Shown one piece after another: positions 54,231 to 62,823 of a stretch of 64,000 nt of DNA. The stretch comes from Agromyces aurantiacus (GTDB lineage: Bacteria; Actinomycetota; Actinomycetes; Actinomycetales; Microbacteriaceae), in contig NZ_JAFBBW010000001.1 of NCBI RefSeq assembly GCF_016907355.1, positions 1,240,001 to 1,304,000 on the forward strand, in the 5' to 3' direction. The position numbers and the translations under genes were made by a program. Positions within the stretch are counted from its first letter, which is position 1. Each line of letters begins with the position of its first letter. The notes beneath the pieces were generated by a model. It did not search any database. It saw only the letters and a program-made list of their open reading frames with translations, and had not been told where the DNA came from.

Positions 54231-54917
54231 TCACTCCGGGAGCGCCGGGCCCGCCGGAGCGCGCCGCGCGAGCAGCGTCGAGTCGTGGATCTCCATCGTG
54301 CGGCCGTCGCGGACCACCGTGCGCGGCCGCTGATCGACGACGATCGGCTCGAGGTCGTCGGGCAGGCCCGGCACCAGCTCCTCGGCGAGCAACAACGCGT
54401 CGTGATGGCTCGTCGCGAGATGTGCGAAGGCCTCGGATGGCGCGTGGCCGACGACGAGCAAGTGCCCGCCCGGAGCGACGGCCGTCGCGAGACGGCGGAC
54501 GACCTCGACCATGCCGTGGCCGGGCGGATGCAGGAAGTGCGTCGTCACCAGGTCGTACGTCCGCCCGTCGGCCGTGAAGGTGCGCGCGTCGACCTGCCAC
54601 CAGTCGACGCGGTCGGCGACGCCCGCCCGCTCGGCGTTGCGCGCGGCGCGCGCGAGCCCGCTCGCCGAGAAGTCAGCGCCCGTCACGCGCCATCCGTGCT
54701 GGGCGAGCCAGATGACGTCGCCGCCCTCGCCGCATCCGACGTCGAGCGCCGTGCCGGGCGTCAGCCGGGATGCCTCGGCGACCAGCTGCACGTTCGGCTC
54801 GCCGCTCCACACCTGCTGCTCGCCCGAGTACCGCTCGTCCCACGCGGGCGGTTCGAACATCGACGCGTCCGCGCCATCCGTGCCGCCGTCTTCGTGCTCA
54901 TGCTCGTGTCGACTCAT
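54231..54917 (-). CDS. class I SAM-dependent methyltransferase
   Basis: A 228-residue Rossmann methyltransferase. Motif I is ALDVGCGEGGDVIWLA, motif II GADFSASGLARAA, and the binding loop DRVDWWQVDARTF. The His-rich start (SRHEHEHEDGG) is unusual and may bind metal. Resembles small-molecule (tellurite/thiol-type) methyltransferases. ATG at 54917. Downstream of the glycosyltransferase gene on the same strand; substrate unknown. Confidence 0.88.
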   Translation of the reverse strand: MSRHEHEHEDGGTDGADASMFEPPAWDERYSGEQQVWSGEPNVQLVAEASRLTPGTALDVGCGEGGDVIWLAQHGWRVTGADFSASGLARAARNAERAGVADRVDWWQVDARTFTADGRTYDLVTTHFLHPPGHGMVEVVRRLATAVAPGGHLLVVGHAPSEAFAHLATSHHDALLLAEELVPGLPDDLEPIVVDQRPRTVVRDGRTMEIHDSTLLARRAPAGPALPE

Positions 54918-54979
54918 CCGCGCCTCCTGCTGCCGAGGGTACGCGGCCCCACGCCGATCGGCGTGCCGGGGCCGGCGCC

Positions 54980-56194
54980 TCACGCGGGCTGCGGCACGAG
55001 CTCCTCGAGCGCGCGTACGGCCTCGCCGGCGCCGTCCTCGTGTGCCATCCGCTCGGCCGCCTCGCCGACGGCGGCGGAGCAGCGCGGCGCTGCCGCGATC
55101 GCCTCGCCGAGGCGTGTCGCGGTGAGCCGGCGCTGGGGGATCGCGGCCGGCGCGAGCCCCGCCTCGAGCAGCCGGGCCCCCCAGAACGGCTGGTCGGCGA
55201 TGAACGGCACGACGATCGAGACCGTGCCCGCCGCGGTCGCGGCCTGCACCGTGCCGATGCCGCCGTGGTGGATCGCGGCGACCGCGTGCGGCAGCACTGC
55301 CCCGTGATCGACCGAGCGGGTGACGAGCAGGTCGTCGCCGCGCAGCTCGTCGGGGATCGCGATGCCGCCGAGACCGGTCGCGACGAGCAGCCGCAGCCGG
55401 TGCGACCGTGCCGCGTCGACGAGCGCGCGCCCACGCGCGACGGGATCGCCCGCGGCCATGGATCCGAACCCGGCGTAGAGGAACGGCCCACCCCGCACGA
55501 AGGCCTCGACGCCCGGGTCGAGCGCGGGCCCCGCGCCATCCGTCGCCCCTGACCGCCATGCCCCGGTGAGCCGCACCGACGCGGGCCAGTCGGCGGGCCG
55601 GGGGAGGATCGCCGGGCTGATTGGCATGAGCGTCGCCGCGGGCGCGGATGAACGGCGCGGCCGCGGCACGCCGAGCACGGCTGCCGCTTCGTCGAGCTCG
55701 CGACGGAACATCCCGGCCGCCGCCGACGCCGCCCGGTACGTCAGCGGGTTCAGCGGCCCGAGGCTGCGCGTGACGGTGCCGGCCGCCGGGAACTCGCGCG
55801 TCGGCGTCATCGCGGGCACCATCTCGACGAGCACGTGCGGGATGCCGAGCGCGTCGGCCGCGATCGGCGCCGACAGCACCTTCGGATGCCACGCGATCAC
55901 GTCGGGCCGGTACTCGCGCGCCGCCTCGGCCGCGCCGACGAGCACGCCGCGCATGACCGGCCGCACCACCTCGCGCAGGTTCCGCATCGCCGCGATCGGC
56001 GACACCCCCTGCGACTCGATCATCGCCGTGAAGTCGACGCCGAGGCTGCGCACGTCGAGCCCCGTGAGGTCGACGCCCGAGCGGTCGGGCACGGCCAGGC
56101 GAACCTCGTGACCGGATGTCGCGGCGCGACGCGCGAGCGCCGTGAACGGCTCCACGTCGCCGCGCGATCCGGCGCTGACCAGCAGGATCCTCAT
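54980..56194 (-). CDS. glycosyltransferase, MGT/UGT family (GT1)
   Basis: A 404-residue GT-B-fold enzyme. The N-terminal RILLVSAGSRGDVEPFTALA binds the acceptor, the C-terminal FLYAGFGSMA and HGGIGTVQAATAAGTVSIVV with DQPFWGARLLEAG form the nucleotide-sugar (PSPG-like) site. Such enzymes glycosylate macrolides, flavonoids or lipids and often give self-resistance. ATG at 56194 overlaps the TetR stop (ATGA), so it is controlled with its own repressor. Confidence 0.92.
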   Translation of the reverse strand: MRILLVSAGSRGDVEPFTALARRAATSGHEVRLAVPDRSGVDLTGLDVRSLGVDFTAMIESQGVSPIAAMRNLREVVRPVMRGVLVGAAEAAREYRPDVIAWHPKVLSAPIAADALGIPHVLVEMVPAMTPTREFPAAGTVTRSLGPLNPLTYRAASAAAGMFRRELDEAAAVLGVPRPRRSSAPAATLMPISPAILPRPADWPASVRLTGAWRSGATDGAGPALDPGVEAFVRGGPFLYAGFGSMAAGDPVARGRALVDAARSHRLRLLVATGLGGIAIPDELRGDDLLVTRSVDHGAVLPHAVAAIHHGGIGTVQAATAAGTVSIVVPFIADQPFWGARLLEAGLAPAAIPQRRLTATRLGEAIAAAPRCSAAVGEAAERMAHEDGAGEAVRALEELVPQPA

Positions 56195-56799
56195 CGCGCC
56201 TCCTCCGATGCGAGCCCGACCGCCGCGAGCAGGCGGTCGTCGGTCGTGAGCCCGTGCGTGTAGAGCTCGGCGAGCGGCACGGCGATCCGCCCGAGCGCCC
56301 GGTCGGCGCCGCCCGCCCACGAGGTGAGCGGGCCGATCATGAGGAACGGCGCGACGCCGAGCATGACGAGCGTCGCGGCCTGCGCCTCGGGATCGCGCGA
56401 CGGGCGGAGCCATCCGCTCGCCGAACCGTCGTCGATCATCGCGCGCGCGACCTCGAGCAGCCGCGCGAACAGCGCGGCGGATGCCTCGCCGCCGTCACCG
56501 AGCATGCGTGCGAGGTACGGCCCGTAGGTGCCGAGCACCTCGCCGAGCACGTCGGCCGCGCCGGTCGCGCCGTCCCGCTTGTCGGCGATGAACCGCGCGA
56601 CGCGCGCGTCGCACTCCTCACGCAGGGCGAGCTTCGTGCCGAAGTGATGGGTGACGAGCGCCGTGCTCACGCCGGCGTTCGACGCGATCTCGCGCAGGCT
56701 CGCGCCCTCGTATCCGCGCGCGGCGAAGCGGTCGAACGCGCTCGCGAGGATCCGCGCTCGGGCGGTGAGGTCGCCGTCGGCGACCAGGGCTGTACGCAT
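56191..56799 (-). CDS. TetR/AcrR family transcriptional regulator
   Basis: A 202-residue TetR protein: ILASAFDRFAARGYEGASLR, EIASNAGVSTALVTHHFGTK, then a ligand domain with a C-terminal dimer helix. ATG at 56799 lies inside a palindrome (56790-56805) that is probably its operator, so it should block its own transcription start. First gene of an operon with the glycosyltransferase, suggesting that the inducer is that enzyme's acceptor. Confidence 0.92.
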   Translation of the reverse strand: MRTALVADGDLTARARILASAFDRFAARGYEGASLREIASNAGVSTALVTHHFGTKLALREECDARVARFIADKRDGATGAADVLGEVLGTYGPYLARMLGDGGEASAALFARLLEVARAMIDDGSASGWLRPSRDPEAQAATLVMLGVAPFLMIGPLTSWAGGADRALGRIAVPLAELYTHGLTTDDRLLAAVGLASEEAR

Positions 56800-56805
56800 G
56801 TACAG
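56790..56805. promoter_or_regulatory. perfect palindrome over the TetR start codon
   Basis: CTGTAC-GCAT-GTACAG covers the TetR start codon; a further CGTACAG half site follows at 56819-56825. The mRNA may be leaderless, with the repressor blocking polymerase directly. Confidence 0.65.
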
Positions 56806-56847
56806 GATTCTGGCAGAGCGTACAGTCTCTGTCCATCGCGTGGTTCC

Positions 56848-57477
56848 TCAGACGAGCAGCGCGGCCGCGAGGCATCCGATGCCGACGGTGAGGTCGATGC
56901 CGATGCACCACAGCGCGAGCGAACGGCTCACGACCGCGTCGCGTCGAACGTGCACGACGTCCCACGCGGCGTGGGCCGCGAGCGCGAGGCCCGCGATCGC
57001 GAGGCCGAGCCGCGGGTCGACGAGCACCGCGAGGGTGCCCGCGACGAGGTAGACGAGTGCCACGGCCGTCTGGCGGAACGCCTCGTCGCGGCGCCGGGCG
57101 AAGGCGATCGCGGCCAGGATCGCGCCGGTGACGACGAGCGCGAGCAGGCGCGGCACGTCGACCAGTTCGGCGAGCACCACGATGACGGTGCTGATTCCCA
57201 CCCACGCCCACGCCATCCAGCGGATGCCCGTCGCGGTCGCCGCGAGGTAGCAGACGACCGCGACGCCGGCCGCGGTGAGCGGCAGCGAGAGGTCGATGCC
57301 GGCGCTCTCGCCGAGCGTGAAGAGGGCGACGAGTCCCGACGCGATGCCGATCGCCACGAACAGCACGATGGCGAAAGACGAACGAGCGGATGGCGCGGCG
57401 ACGCGCTCGCCGTGGAGCGCGAGTTCCTCGTGGGGCCGCAGGGGGCTCGCGTCGAGGTGTTCGGGTCCGGAGGTCAT
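56848..57477 (-). CDS. multi-pass membrane protein
   Basis: A 209-residue hydrophobic protein with about six transmembrane segments (FAIVLFVAIGIASGLVALFT, LALVVTGAILAAIAFARRR, IAGLALAAHAAWDVVHVRRD). No family recognised. ATG at 57477. It shares three TGAAC operators with the divergent TetR gene, so it is the likely target of that repressor and may be an exporter or sensor component. Confidence 0.8.
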   Translation of the reverse strand: MTSGPEHLDASPLRPHEELALHGERVAAPSARSSFAIVLFVAIGIASGLVALFTLGESAGIDLSLPLTAAGVAVVCYLAATATGIRWMAWAWVGISTVIVVLAELVDVPRLLALVVTGAILAAIAFARRRDEAFRQTAVALVYLVAGTLAVLVDPRLGLAIAGLALAAHAAWDVVHVRRDAVVSRSLALWCIGIDLTVGIGCLAAALLV

Positions 57478-57493
57478 GATGGTGCTCCAATCG

Positions 57494-57562
57494 TGAACGT
57501 ATATTCATGAACGGTAGTTCACGGATGTTGCCCGCGTCAACGCTTTCGTGAACCTTTGTTCA
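57494..57562. promoter_or_regulatory. three TetR operators (TGAAC-N4-GTTCA)
   Basis: TGAACGTATATTCA (57494-57507), TGAACGGTAGTTCA (57508-57521) and TGAACCTTTGTTCA (57549-57562). Two are perfect dyads and the first has one mismatch. They occupy the divergent promoter between the membrane protein and TetR genes. Confidence 0.85.
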
Positions 57563-57593
57563 TGCGAGAATCGAATCGACCCGAGGAGACCGT

Positions 57594-58217
57594 ATGACGC
57601 CGCCCCGCCCGCCCGCCGACCTCGACGCCCTCCGCGAGGGCCTGCTCGAGCACGCCCGGCGCATCGTCGCGCGCGACGGCGTAGCCGGGCTCACGATGCG
57701 CGCGCTCGCGACCGAAGCGGGATCCGCCGTCGGCCTCTCCTACAAGGCGTTCGCGTCGCGCGACGACCTGCTCGCCCAGCTCGCCGGCCGCGCGATCGAC
57801 GAGCTCTCCGCCCAGCTCGACGAGTGGGCGGCGACGCCCGGCGGCCGCGTCGAGGACCGCCTGCGCGAATTCGCCGAACTCGTGTTGTCCTCCGACGCGC
57901 CGTCGATCGTCGCACAGCTGCCCGGCGGCACGGGCGCCGAGGGTCCGCTGCGCGAGGCGTTCGACCGCGGCAGCGCCCGCGAATGGGACCGCCTGCTCGC
58001 CGACTTCCTCGCCGAGCGCCGCGCTGCGGGCGAACTCGCGCCCGACGTCGACCCCGAGGCGTACGCCTTCCTCATCGCAGGGGCGCTGCACAACCTCATC
58101 GCCTCCGGCGGCGCGTGGCGCCGCCCCGATCGCGCGGTCATCGAGCGCCACCTCGCGGCCGTCGCCGGCCACCTCGCGGCCGACCGCTCGGCGGTCGGCG
58201 ACACCGCGCGCGGCTGA
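57594..58217 (+). CDS. TetR/AcrR family transcriptional regulator
   Basis: A 207-residue TetR repressor: REGLLEHARRIVARDGVAGL, TMRALATEAGSAVGLSYKAF, followed by an all-helical ligand domain. ATG at 57594 follows GAGGAGACC. Divergent from the membrane protein gene with three TGAAC operators in between. Confidence 0.93.
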   Translation: MTPPRPPADLDALREGLLEHARRIVARDGVAGLTMRALATEAGSAVGLSYKAFASRDDLLAQLAGRAIDELSAQLDEWAATPGGRVEDRLREFAELVLSSDAPSIVAQLPGGTGAEGPLREAFDRGSAREWDRLLADFLAERRAAGELAPDVDPEAYAFLIAGALHNLIASGGAWRRPDRAVIERHLAAVAGHLAADRSAVGDTARG

Positions 58218-58387
58218 GCCATCCGCCCGGGGTCTGCCTTCGCGCCGTCCCCACCTCGGCGCCGCCCCATCCACGCACGCTCGTTCCCGGCCCCGCCCTC
58301 TCCACGCACGCCCGTTGCCGGACCGCCCCCGTTCCCGGCCCCCGCCACGTTCCCGCCCCCGTCCCGTTCCCGGCCCCGCTCTCATCC
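58218..58387. other. GC-rich gap before repeat cluster 2
   Basis: No coding support: runs of CCCC and GCCCCGTTCCCGG-like words dominate. It leads into the cluster of 46-bp palindromes; no gene is visible up to 58822. Confidence 0.5.
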
Positions 58388-58611
58388 CGAGTCCCGCGTT
58401 TCCGCGGGTGCACCCGCACGAACCCGGGATTCGGATCCACTCGCAGCGCACACAGCCCCCCGAGTCCCGCCTTGATGCGGGTGCACCCGCACGAACCCGG
58501 GATTCGGATCCACTCGCCGCGTGCGAACGTGTGCGGCTGAGTGGCGCGTGCGGCGCAGGGCCTCGCGAGTCCCGGGATATTGCGGGTCGACCCGCACGAA
58601 CCCGGGACTCG
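58388..58611. repeat. cluster 2 of 46-bp palindromic elements (3 copies)
   Basis: Copies at 58388, 58461 and 58566. Here the right flank of the first two is GGATCCACTCGC, unlike cluster 1, and the inner palindrome varies (GCGGGTGCACCCGC, GCGGGTCGACCCGC). The third copy has GGGACTCG in the right arm, which restores full pairing with CGAGTCCC. Confidence 0.9.
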
Positions 58612-58822
58612 AGACAACGCATGGGTGGGCGCGGCGACGCGCCACTGGGCGCCGGCCTGGGCGCTGCGCGCCGCGGCGCCGAAAGGGCTATGCGCGAGCC
58701 ACCGCAGGAGCGCCGTCATGGCGCGATCCGGGGTTCGTCTGCTACACAGGGCATGTGTCGCGCCCGTTCGCGGGCACGGTGTCGACGTCGATACCGCGAC
58801 CGGAAAGCGAGGGCCCCCTGCC

Positions 58823-59512
58823 ATGCGATCACGAGCACGCACCATCCGACTCGGCGCCATCGCCGCCGCACTCGGCCTGGCCCTCGCGGGTCTGGCCGCG
58901 GCCGCGCCCGCCTCGGCCGCCACGTACACGTGCGCGTCGTTCAGCGGTCTCACCGTGACCGCCGATACCGTCAGCCGCAGTCCGGTCTCGCTCAATGCAG
59001 GCGACGTGATCCGCGCCACGGTCTCGCCCGCGCGCGACGGCGACGTCATCATCCTCAGCGCCGCGGCCGGAACGAGCATCAACTTCGTCGAGGCGCCCGC
59101 CACGACGGGCCTGTCGTGGAAGGCGCCGGTCACCGGCAGCTACGGCCTCGGCTGGTCGCTCGAGGCATCCGGCACCCGCCCGTCGAGCCTCACGTGGAGC
59201 TTCACATGCACGCCCGCCTCGGGCTCGACCGCGACGGTCTCCGACTCCGACCGCGACGGCGTCGCGAACTCGAGCGACGCGTGCGCGTCGACCACGCTGC
59301 CCGACTCGACCAAGAAGCCCGTCGCGGGCCGGTACGCCGCCAAGTCGACGGGCCGGTTCCTCGACGGCACCGGCGCGTACTCGGGCTACACCGTGGTCGA
59401 CACCGGCGGATGCTCCGCGCTCCAGATCGCGAAGGCGCTGAACCTCGGCCGCACCGACCTGCAGTCGGGCATCACGCTCACGACGCTGAAGAACTGGGCC
59501 GCCACGCACTGA
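58823..59512 (+). CDS. secreted protein with thrombospondin-3-like calcium motif
   Basis: A 229-residue exported protein with a Sec signal peptide (RLGAIAAALGLALAGLAAAA, probable cleavage after ASA). The mature part is beta-rich, and a DSDRDGVANSSDAC segment near residue 150 matches the Asp-rich calcium-binding repeats of thrombospondin type 3 proteins. The C-terminus is helical (ALQIAKALNLGRTDLQSGIT). Possible surface adhesin or enzyme accessory; family not recognised. ATG at 58823. Confidence 0.85.
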   Translation: MRSRARTIRLGAIAAALGLALAGLAAAAPASAATYTCASFSGLTVTADTVSRSPVSLNAGDVIRATVSPARDGDVIILSAAAGTSINFVEAPATTGLSWKAPVTGSYGLGWSLEASGTRPSSLTWSFTCTPASGSTATVSDSDRDGVANSSDACASTTLPDSTKKPVAGRYAAKSTGRFLDGTGAYSGYTVVDTGGCSALQIAKALNLGRTDLQSGITLTTLKNWAATH

Positions 59513-59572
59513 GCCGGGCGGGGGGTCGCGCGCTGAGCTGGGTCGCGCGCGGCGCGTCGGCGTCCGATGTCG

Positions 59573-59978
59573 CGAGTCCCGCCTTGCTGCGGGTATGCCC
59601 GGCGGAACCCGGGATTCGCGGCGCGGGTTGGGTGCGCCGGCGACGGATGCCGCGAGTCCCGACTTGCTGCGGGTCGACCCGCACGAAGCCGGGATTCGGG
59701 TCGGCGGTCGGGCGCGGGGTCGGGCGGGGGTTGGGTGCGCCGGCGACGGAAGCCGCGAGTCCCGATTTGCTGCGGGTGGACCCGCACGAAGCCGGGATTC
59801 GGGTAGGCGGTCGGGCGCGGGGGTCGGGTGCGGGTCGGGCGCGCCGGCGACGGATGCCACGAGTCCCGACTTGCGGCGGGTGGACCCGCAGGAACCCGGG
59901 ATTCGGGTCGGGGGTGGGGTGCTGGAGGTTCGCGAGTCCCGACTTGCTGCGGGTGGACCCGCAGGAACCCGGGATTCG
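59573..59978. repeat. cluster 3 of 46-bp palindromic elements (5 copies)
   Basis: Copies at 59573, 59653, 59756, 59860 and 59933, 73 to 104 bases apart, with GGTGCGCCGGCGACGGATGC-like spacers. The left arm is CGAGTCCCGACTTGCTGCGG and the right arm ends GGGATTCGGG. Spacers differ from cluster 1, so the clusters expanded separately. No coding gene lies between them. Confidence 0.9.
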
Positions 59979-60084
59979 GGGCGGCGGTCGGGTGGGGGTG
60001 GGCGCGGCGGGGGTCGAGTGCGGCCGGCGCATCGGTCAGGAATCGAGAAGCGGGCCGTGCGGGGCCGGACATAGCGTCGCGGGT

Positions 60085-60714
60085 ATGAACACCACCGACA
60101 CCATCACCATCTCGTCCATCGACGCCATCACCCTCGACGCCCCCGACCCCGAGGCCGCCGCGCGGTTCTACGCCGACGCGTTCGGGCTCGGCTCCGAGGT
60201 GCGCGTGCGCGCCGCGGATGCCGCGACGAGCGGGTTCCGCGGATACACCGTGTCGCTCATCGTCGCCCAGCCGGCTGACGTCCGCGCGTTGTTCGACTCG
60301 GCTGTCGCGGCAGGCGCGACCGTGCTGAAGCCCGTCGAGAAGTCGTTGTGGGGCGTGGGCTGCGTCATCCAGGCACCCGACGGGGCGATCTGGAAGATCG
60401 CGACCTCAGCCAAGAAGGACTCGGGCCCCGCGACGCGCACCATCCAGCAGATCGTGCTGCTGCTCGGCGCCGACGACGTCGCCGCGAGCAAGCGGTTCTA
60501 CGTCGACCGGGGTCTCGCGGTCGGCAAGAGCTTCGGCAGCTACGTCGACTTCGCGATGCCGGGCAGCCGCATCGGGCTCGGGCTCTACAAGCGCCGCGCG
60601 CTCGCGAAGGACGCCGGCGTCGCGCCCGAGGGCTCGGGCTCGCACGCCATCCGCATCGTCGGGGGAGCGTCGTTCACCGACCCCGACGGGTTCGCCTGGG
60701 CCGCATCCGAGTGA
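60085..60714 (+). CDS. VOC (glyoxalase/bleomycin-resistance fold) protein
   Basis: A 209-residue protein with two VOC modules (about 12-115 and 118-205). Each has the beta-alpha-beta-beta-beta pattern, for instance AITLDAPDPEAAARFYADAF and QIVLLLGADDVAASKRFYVD. Conserved Glu/His metal ligands of true glyoxalases are not evident, so it may bind a ligand without catalysis. ATG at 60085. Confidence 0.85.
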   Translation: MNTTDTITISSIDAITLDAPDPEAAARFYADAFGLGSEVRVRAADAATSGFRGYTVSLIVAQPADVRALFDSAVAAGATVLKPVEKSLWGVGCVIQAPDGAIWKIATSAKKDSGPATRTIQQIVLLLGADDVAASKRFYVDRGLAVGKSFGSYVDFAMPGSRIGLGLYKRRALAKDAGVAPEGSGSHAIRIVGGASFTDPDGFAWAASE

Positions 60715-60747
60715 CCTCCGCGTCCCGCTGAGGGTGCACGGCCGCCG

Positions 60748-61464
60748 TCAGCGGGACGCCCGGTCGCGCTCGTGCGACCAGATCGCCAGTTCGACGCGGT
60801 TCCGGGCGCCGAGCTTGGCCATGAGGCTCGCGATGTGGGTCTTCACCGTGCCGAGCGAGATGTACAGCTCGCGCCCGATCTCGGCGTTGCCGAGGCCGCG
60901 CGCGACCAACGCGAGCACCTCTTCCTCGCGATCGCTGAGTGGCGAGGACGGCGACAGGGTCGACATGGGCGAGACGGCGGAGCCGCCCTCCACGGAAGCA
61001 CCCCCGGCGCCACCGGCCCCGCCGGCCCCGCCAGCCGCCCCCGCGAACGCCTCGATCAGCCGCACGGTCACGTTCGGCGCGATGAGCGCGTCGCCGCGAG
61101 CCGCCGCGTGCACGGCCTCGCGCAGCAGCGCCGCGCCGGCGTCCTTCAGCAGGAACCCGCGCGCACCCGATCGCAGCGCGGTGTAGACGTACTCGTCGAG
61201 GTCGAAGGTCGTGATCACGACCACGGGGATCGGGTCGGCGACGCCCGGCCCGGCCAGCTCGCGCGTCGCCTCGAGCCCGTCCATCACGGGCATCCGGATG
61301 TCGAGCAGGCACACGTCGGGCCGGATGTCGCGTGCGAGGGCCACGGCCTCGGCGCCATCGCGCGCCTCGCCGACGACCTCGATGTCGGGTTGCGCGTCGA
61401 GGATCATGCGCAGGCCGGTGCGCACGAGGTCCTGGTCGTCGGCGATCAGCACGCGCACGTTCAT
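60748..61464 (-). CDS. LuxR/NarL family response regulator
   Basis: A 238-residue response regulator: acidic pocket Asp9/Asp10, phosphoacceptor Asp55 (LLDIRMPVM), Lys in FLLKDA, and a C-terminal LuxR HTH (SDREEEVLALVARGLGNAEI, TVKTHIASLMAKLGA). An unusual Gly/Ala-rich linker (GAAGGAGGAGGAGG) joins the two domains. ATG at 61464 overlaps the kinase stop (ATGA). Confidence 0.94.
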   Translation of the reverse strand: MNVRVLIADDQDLVRTGLRMILDAQPDIEVVGEARDGAEAVALARDIRPDVCLLDIRMPVMDGLEATRELAGPGVADPIPVVVITTFDLDEYVYTALRSGARGFLLKDAGAALLREAVHAAARGDALIAPNVTVRLIEAFAGAAGGAGGAGGAGGASVEGGSAVSPMSTLSPSSPLSDREEEVLALVARGLGNAEIGRELYISLGTVKTHIASLMAKLGARNRVELAIWSHERDRASR

Positions 61465-62819
61465 GCGGTCCATCCTGCCCGCGGCAGCTCCGCGGTCACG
61501 GCCCAGCCGCCGCCGGGCGCCGGCCCGGCCGAGCAGGTGCCGCCCAGCAGCGCGGCGCGCTCGGCCATGCCGGTGAGTCCGAAGCCCGGTGCGGCGGATG
61601 TCGCGGCCGCGCCGTCGTCGCGCACGTCGAGTCGCACGCCGTCGGCGTCGACCCGCACGCCGACGTCCACGCGCGTCGCTCCCTTCGCGTGCCGCCGCGC
61701 GTTCGTGATGGCCTCCTGCGCGATGCGGAACACCGCCGCGCCGACCGCGGGCGGCACGTCGTCGCCGTCGCCGTCCACCGTGACGCGCACTTCGGGGCCG
61801 CGCAGCCCGGAGCCGCGCGCGGCGTGGGCCGACGCGACGCCGGAGCCGGAGCCGGAGCTGGACCCGAAGCCGGACCCGGACCCGAAGCCGGACCCGGACC
61901 CGAAACCGGGCCCGAAACCGGGCCCGGCTCCGGAACCGGACCCGGACCCGGCCCCGGCCCCGGAGCCCGACCCGGACCCGGACCCGGACCCGGCCCCGGA
62001 GCCCGACCCGGCCCCGGCCCCGGAGCCGTCGACGGCCGGTCGCGCGAGCCGCCGCACATCGTCGAGCCCGGGCGCGGGAGCGAGCTCCGCGACATCCGCT
62101 CGCCGCAGCACGCGCACCATCGAGCGCATCTCGTCGAGCGTGCGCGACGCCTCGCCCTCGATGACGCGCAGCACCTCGACTGCGGCGCCCGGGTCGTTCG
62201 CGGCGACCGCCGTGCCGGCCTGCGCCTGGATCGCGATCGCCGAGACGTGGTGCGCCACGGTGTCGTGCAGGTCGCGTGCGAGCTGCTCGCGCTCGAGCAG
62301 CCGCACGCCCTCGAGCTCGCGCTCGTGCGCGCCGGCCCGCCAGCGGAACGCGATGCCCAGCGTGCAGGTCGTGAGCACCACGGCGAGCCCGCCGATCGCC
62401 TCGCCGACCGTCTGCCCGCCGACGGGCAGCGACAACAGGATGCCCGCGGCGAGAATCACCGCAGCGCCGAGCATCGCGCGGCCGGAGCCCCAGCGCATGA
62501 CCGCGTAGACGAGGATCAGCATGTACGCGCTCGTGAACAGCTGCGGGTCGCCGCCGGGTACGAGTCCCACCACGGTCCCGGTGCCGAAGGCGAGCGCGAG
62601 CATCGTGAACGGGCGCGCGCGGCGCCAGAGCAGCGTCGGCACGAGCGCGACCAGCACCGACGCCCAGAGCCAGCGCCACGGCACATCCGTGCGCAGCACC
62701 GCCTCGAGCACGACGAGCGCGGGGAGCACCGCGACGAGCAGCCAGTCGCGCCACACCCGGCGGGGCGGCGGCGGGGACGCGGCCGGCGCGTCCCACAGCG
62801 CCCGGACGGGGCTCGTCAT
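61461..62819 (-). CDS. two-component sensor histidine kinase with Gly/Ser-repeat linker
   Basis: A 452-residue kinase. Residues 25-160 hold four or five transmembrane segments. The phosphoacceptor is His185 in RDLHDTVAHHVSAIAI, and the ATP site has FRIAQEAITNARRHA and GFGLTGMAERAALLG. Between them lies an unusual 63-residue Gly/Ser/Ala/Phe tract (265-327). ATG at 62819 gives family length. It pairs with the response regulator downstream. Confidence 0.93.
   Translation of the reverse strand: MTSPVRALWDAPAASPPPPRRVWRDWLLVAVLPALVVLEAVLRTDVPWRWLWASVLVALVPTLLWRRARPFTMLALAFGTGTVVGLVPGGDPQLFTSAYMLILVYAVMRWGSGRAMLGAAVILAAGILLSLPVGGQTVGEAIGGLAVVLTTCTLGIAFRWRAGAHERELEGVRLLEREQLARDLHDTVAHHVSAIAIQAQAGTAVAANDPGAAVEVLRVIEGEASRTLDEMRSMVRVLRRADVAELAPAPGLDDVRRLARPAVDGSGAGAGSGSGAGSGSGSGSGSGAGAGSGSGSGAGPGFGPGFGSGSGFGSGSGFGSSSGSGSGVASAHAARGSGLRGPEVRVTVDGDGDDVPPAVGAAVFRIAQEAITNARRHAKGATRVDVGVRVDADGVRLDVRDDGAAATSAAPGFGLTGMAERAALLGGTCSAGPAPGGGWAVTAELPRAGWTA
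61839..62027. repeat. hexanucleotide VNTR in the kinase gene
   Basis: GGACCC/CCGGCC-type hexamers and their variants repeat some 30 times and encode the Gly-Ser/Gly-Ala/Gly-Phe linker of the histidine kinase. Every unit is a multiple of three bases, so length can change without frameshift. Confidence 0.9.
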
Positions 62820-62823
62820 GCCC

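Noticed and set aside
53288..59978. Possible CRISPR arrays in the three repeat clusters
   Set aside because: Repeats are palindromic, variable, and few; spacers resemble one another within a cluster; there are no cas genes nearby.
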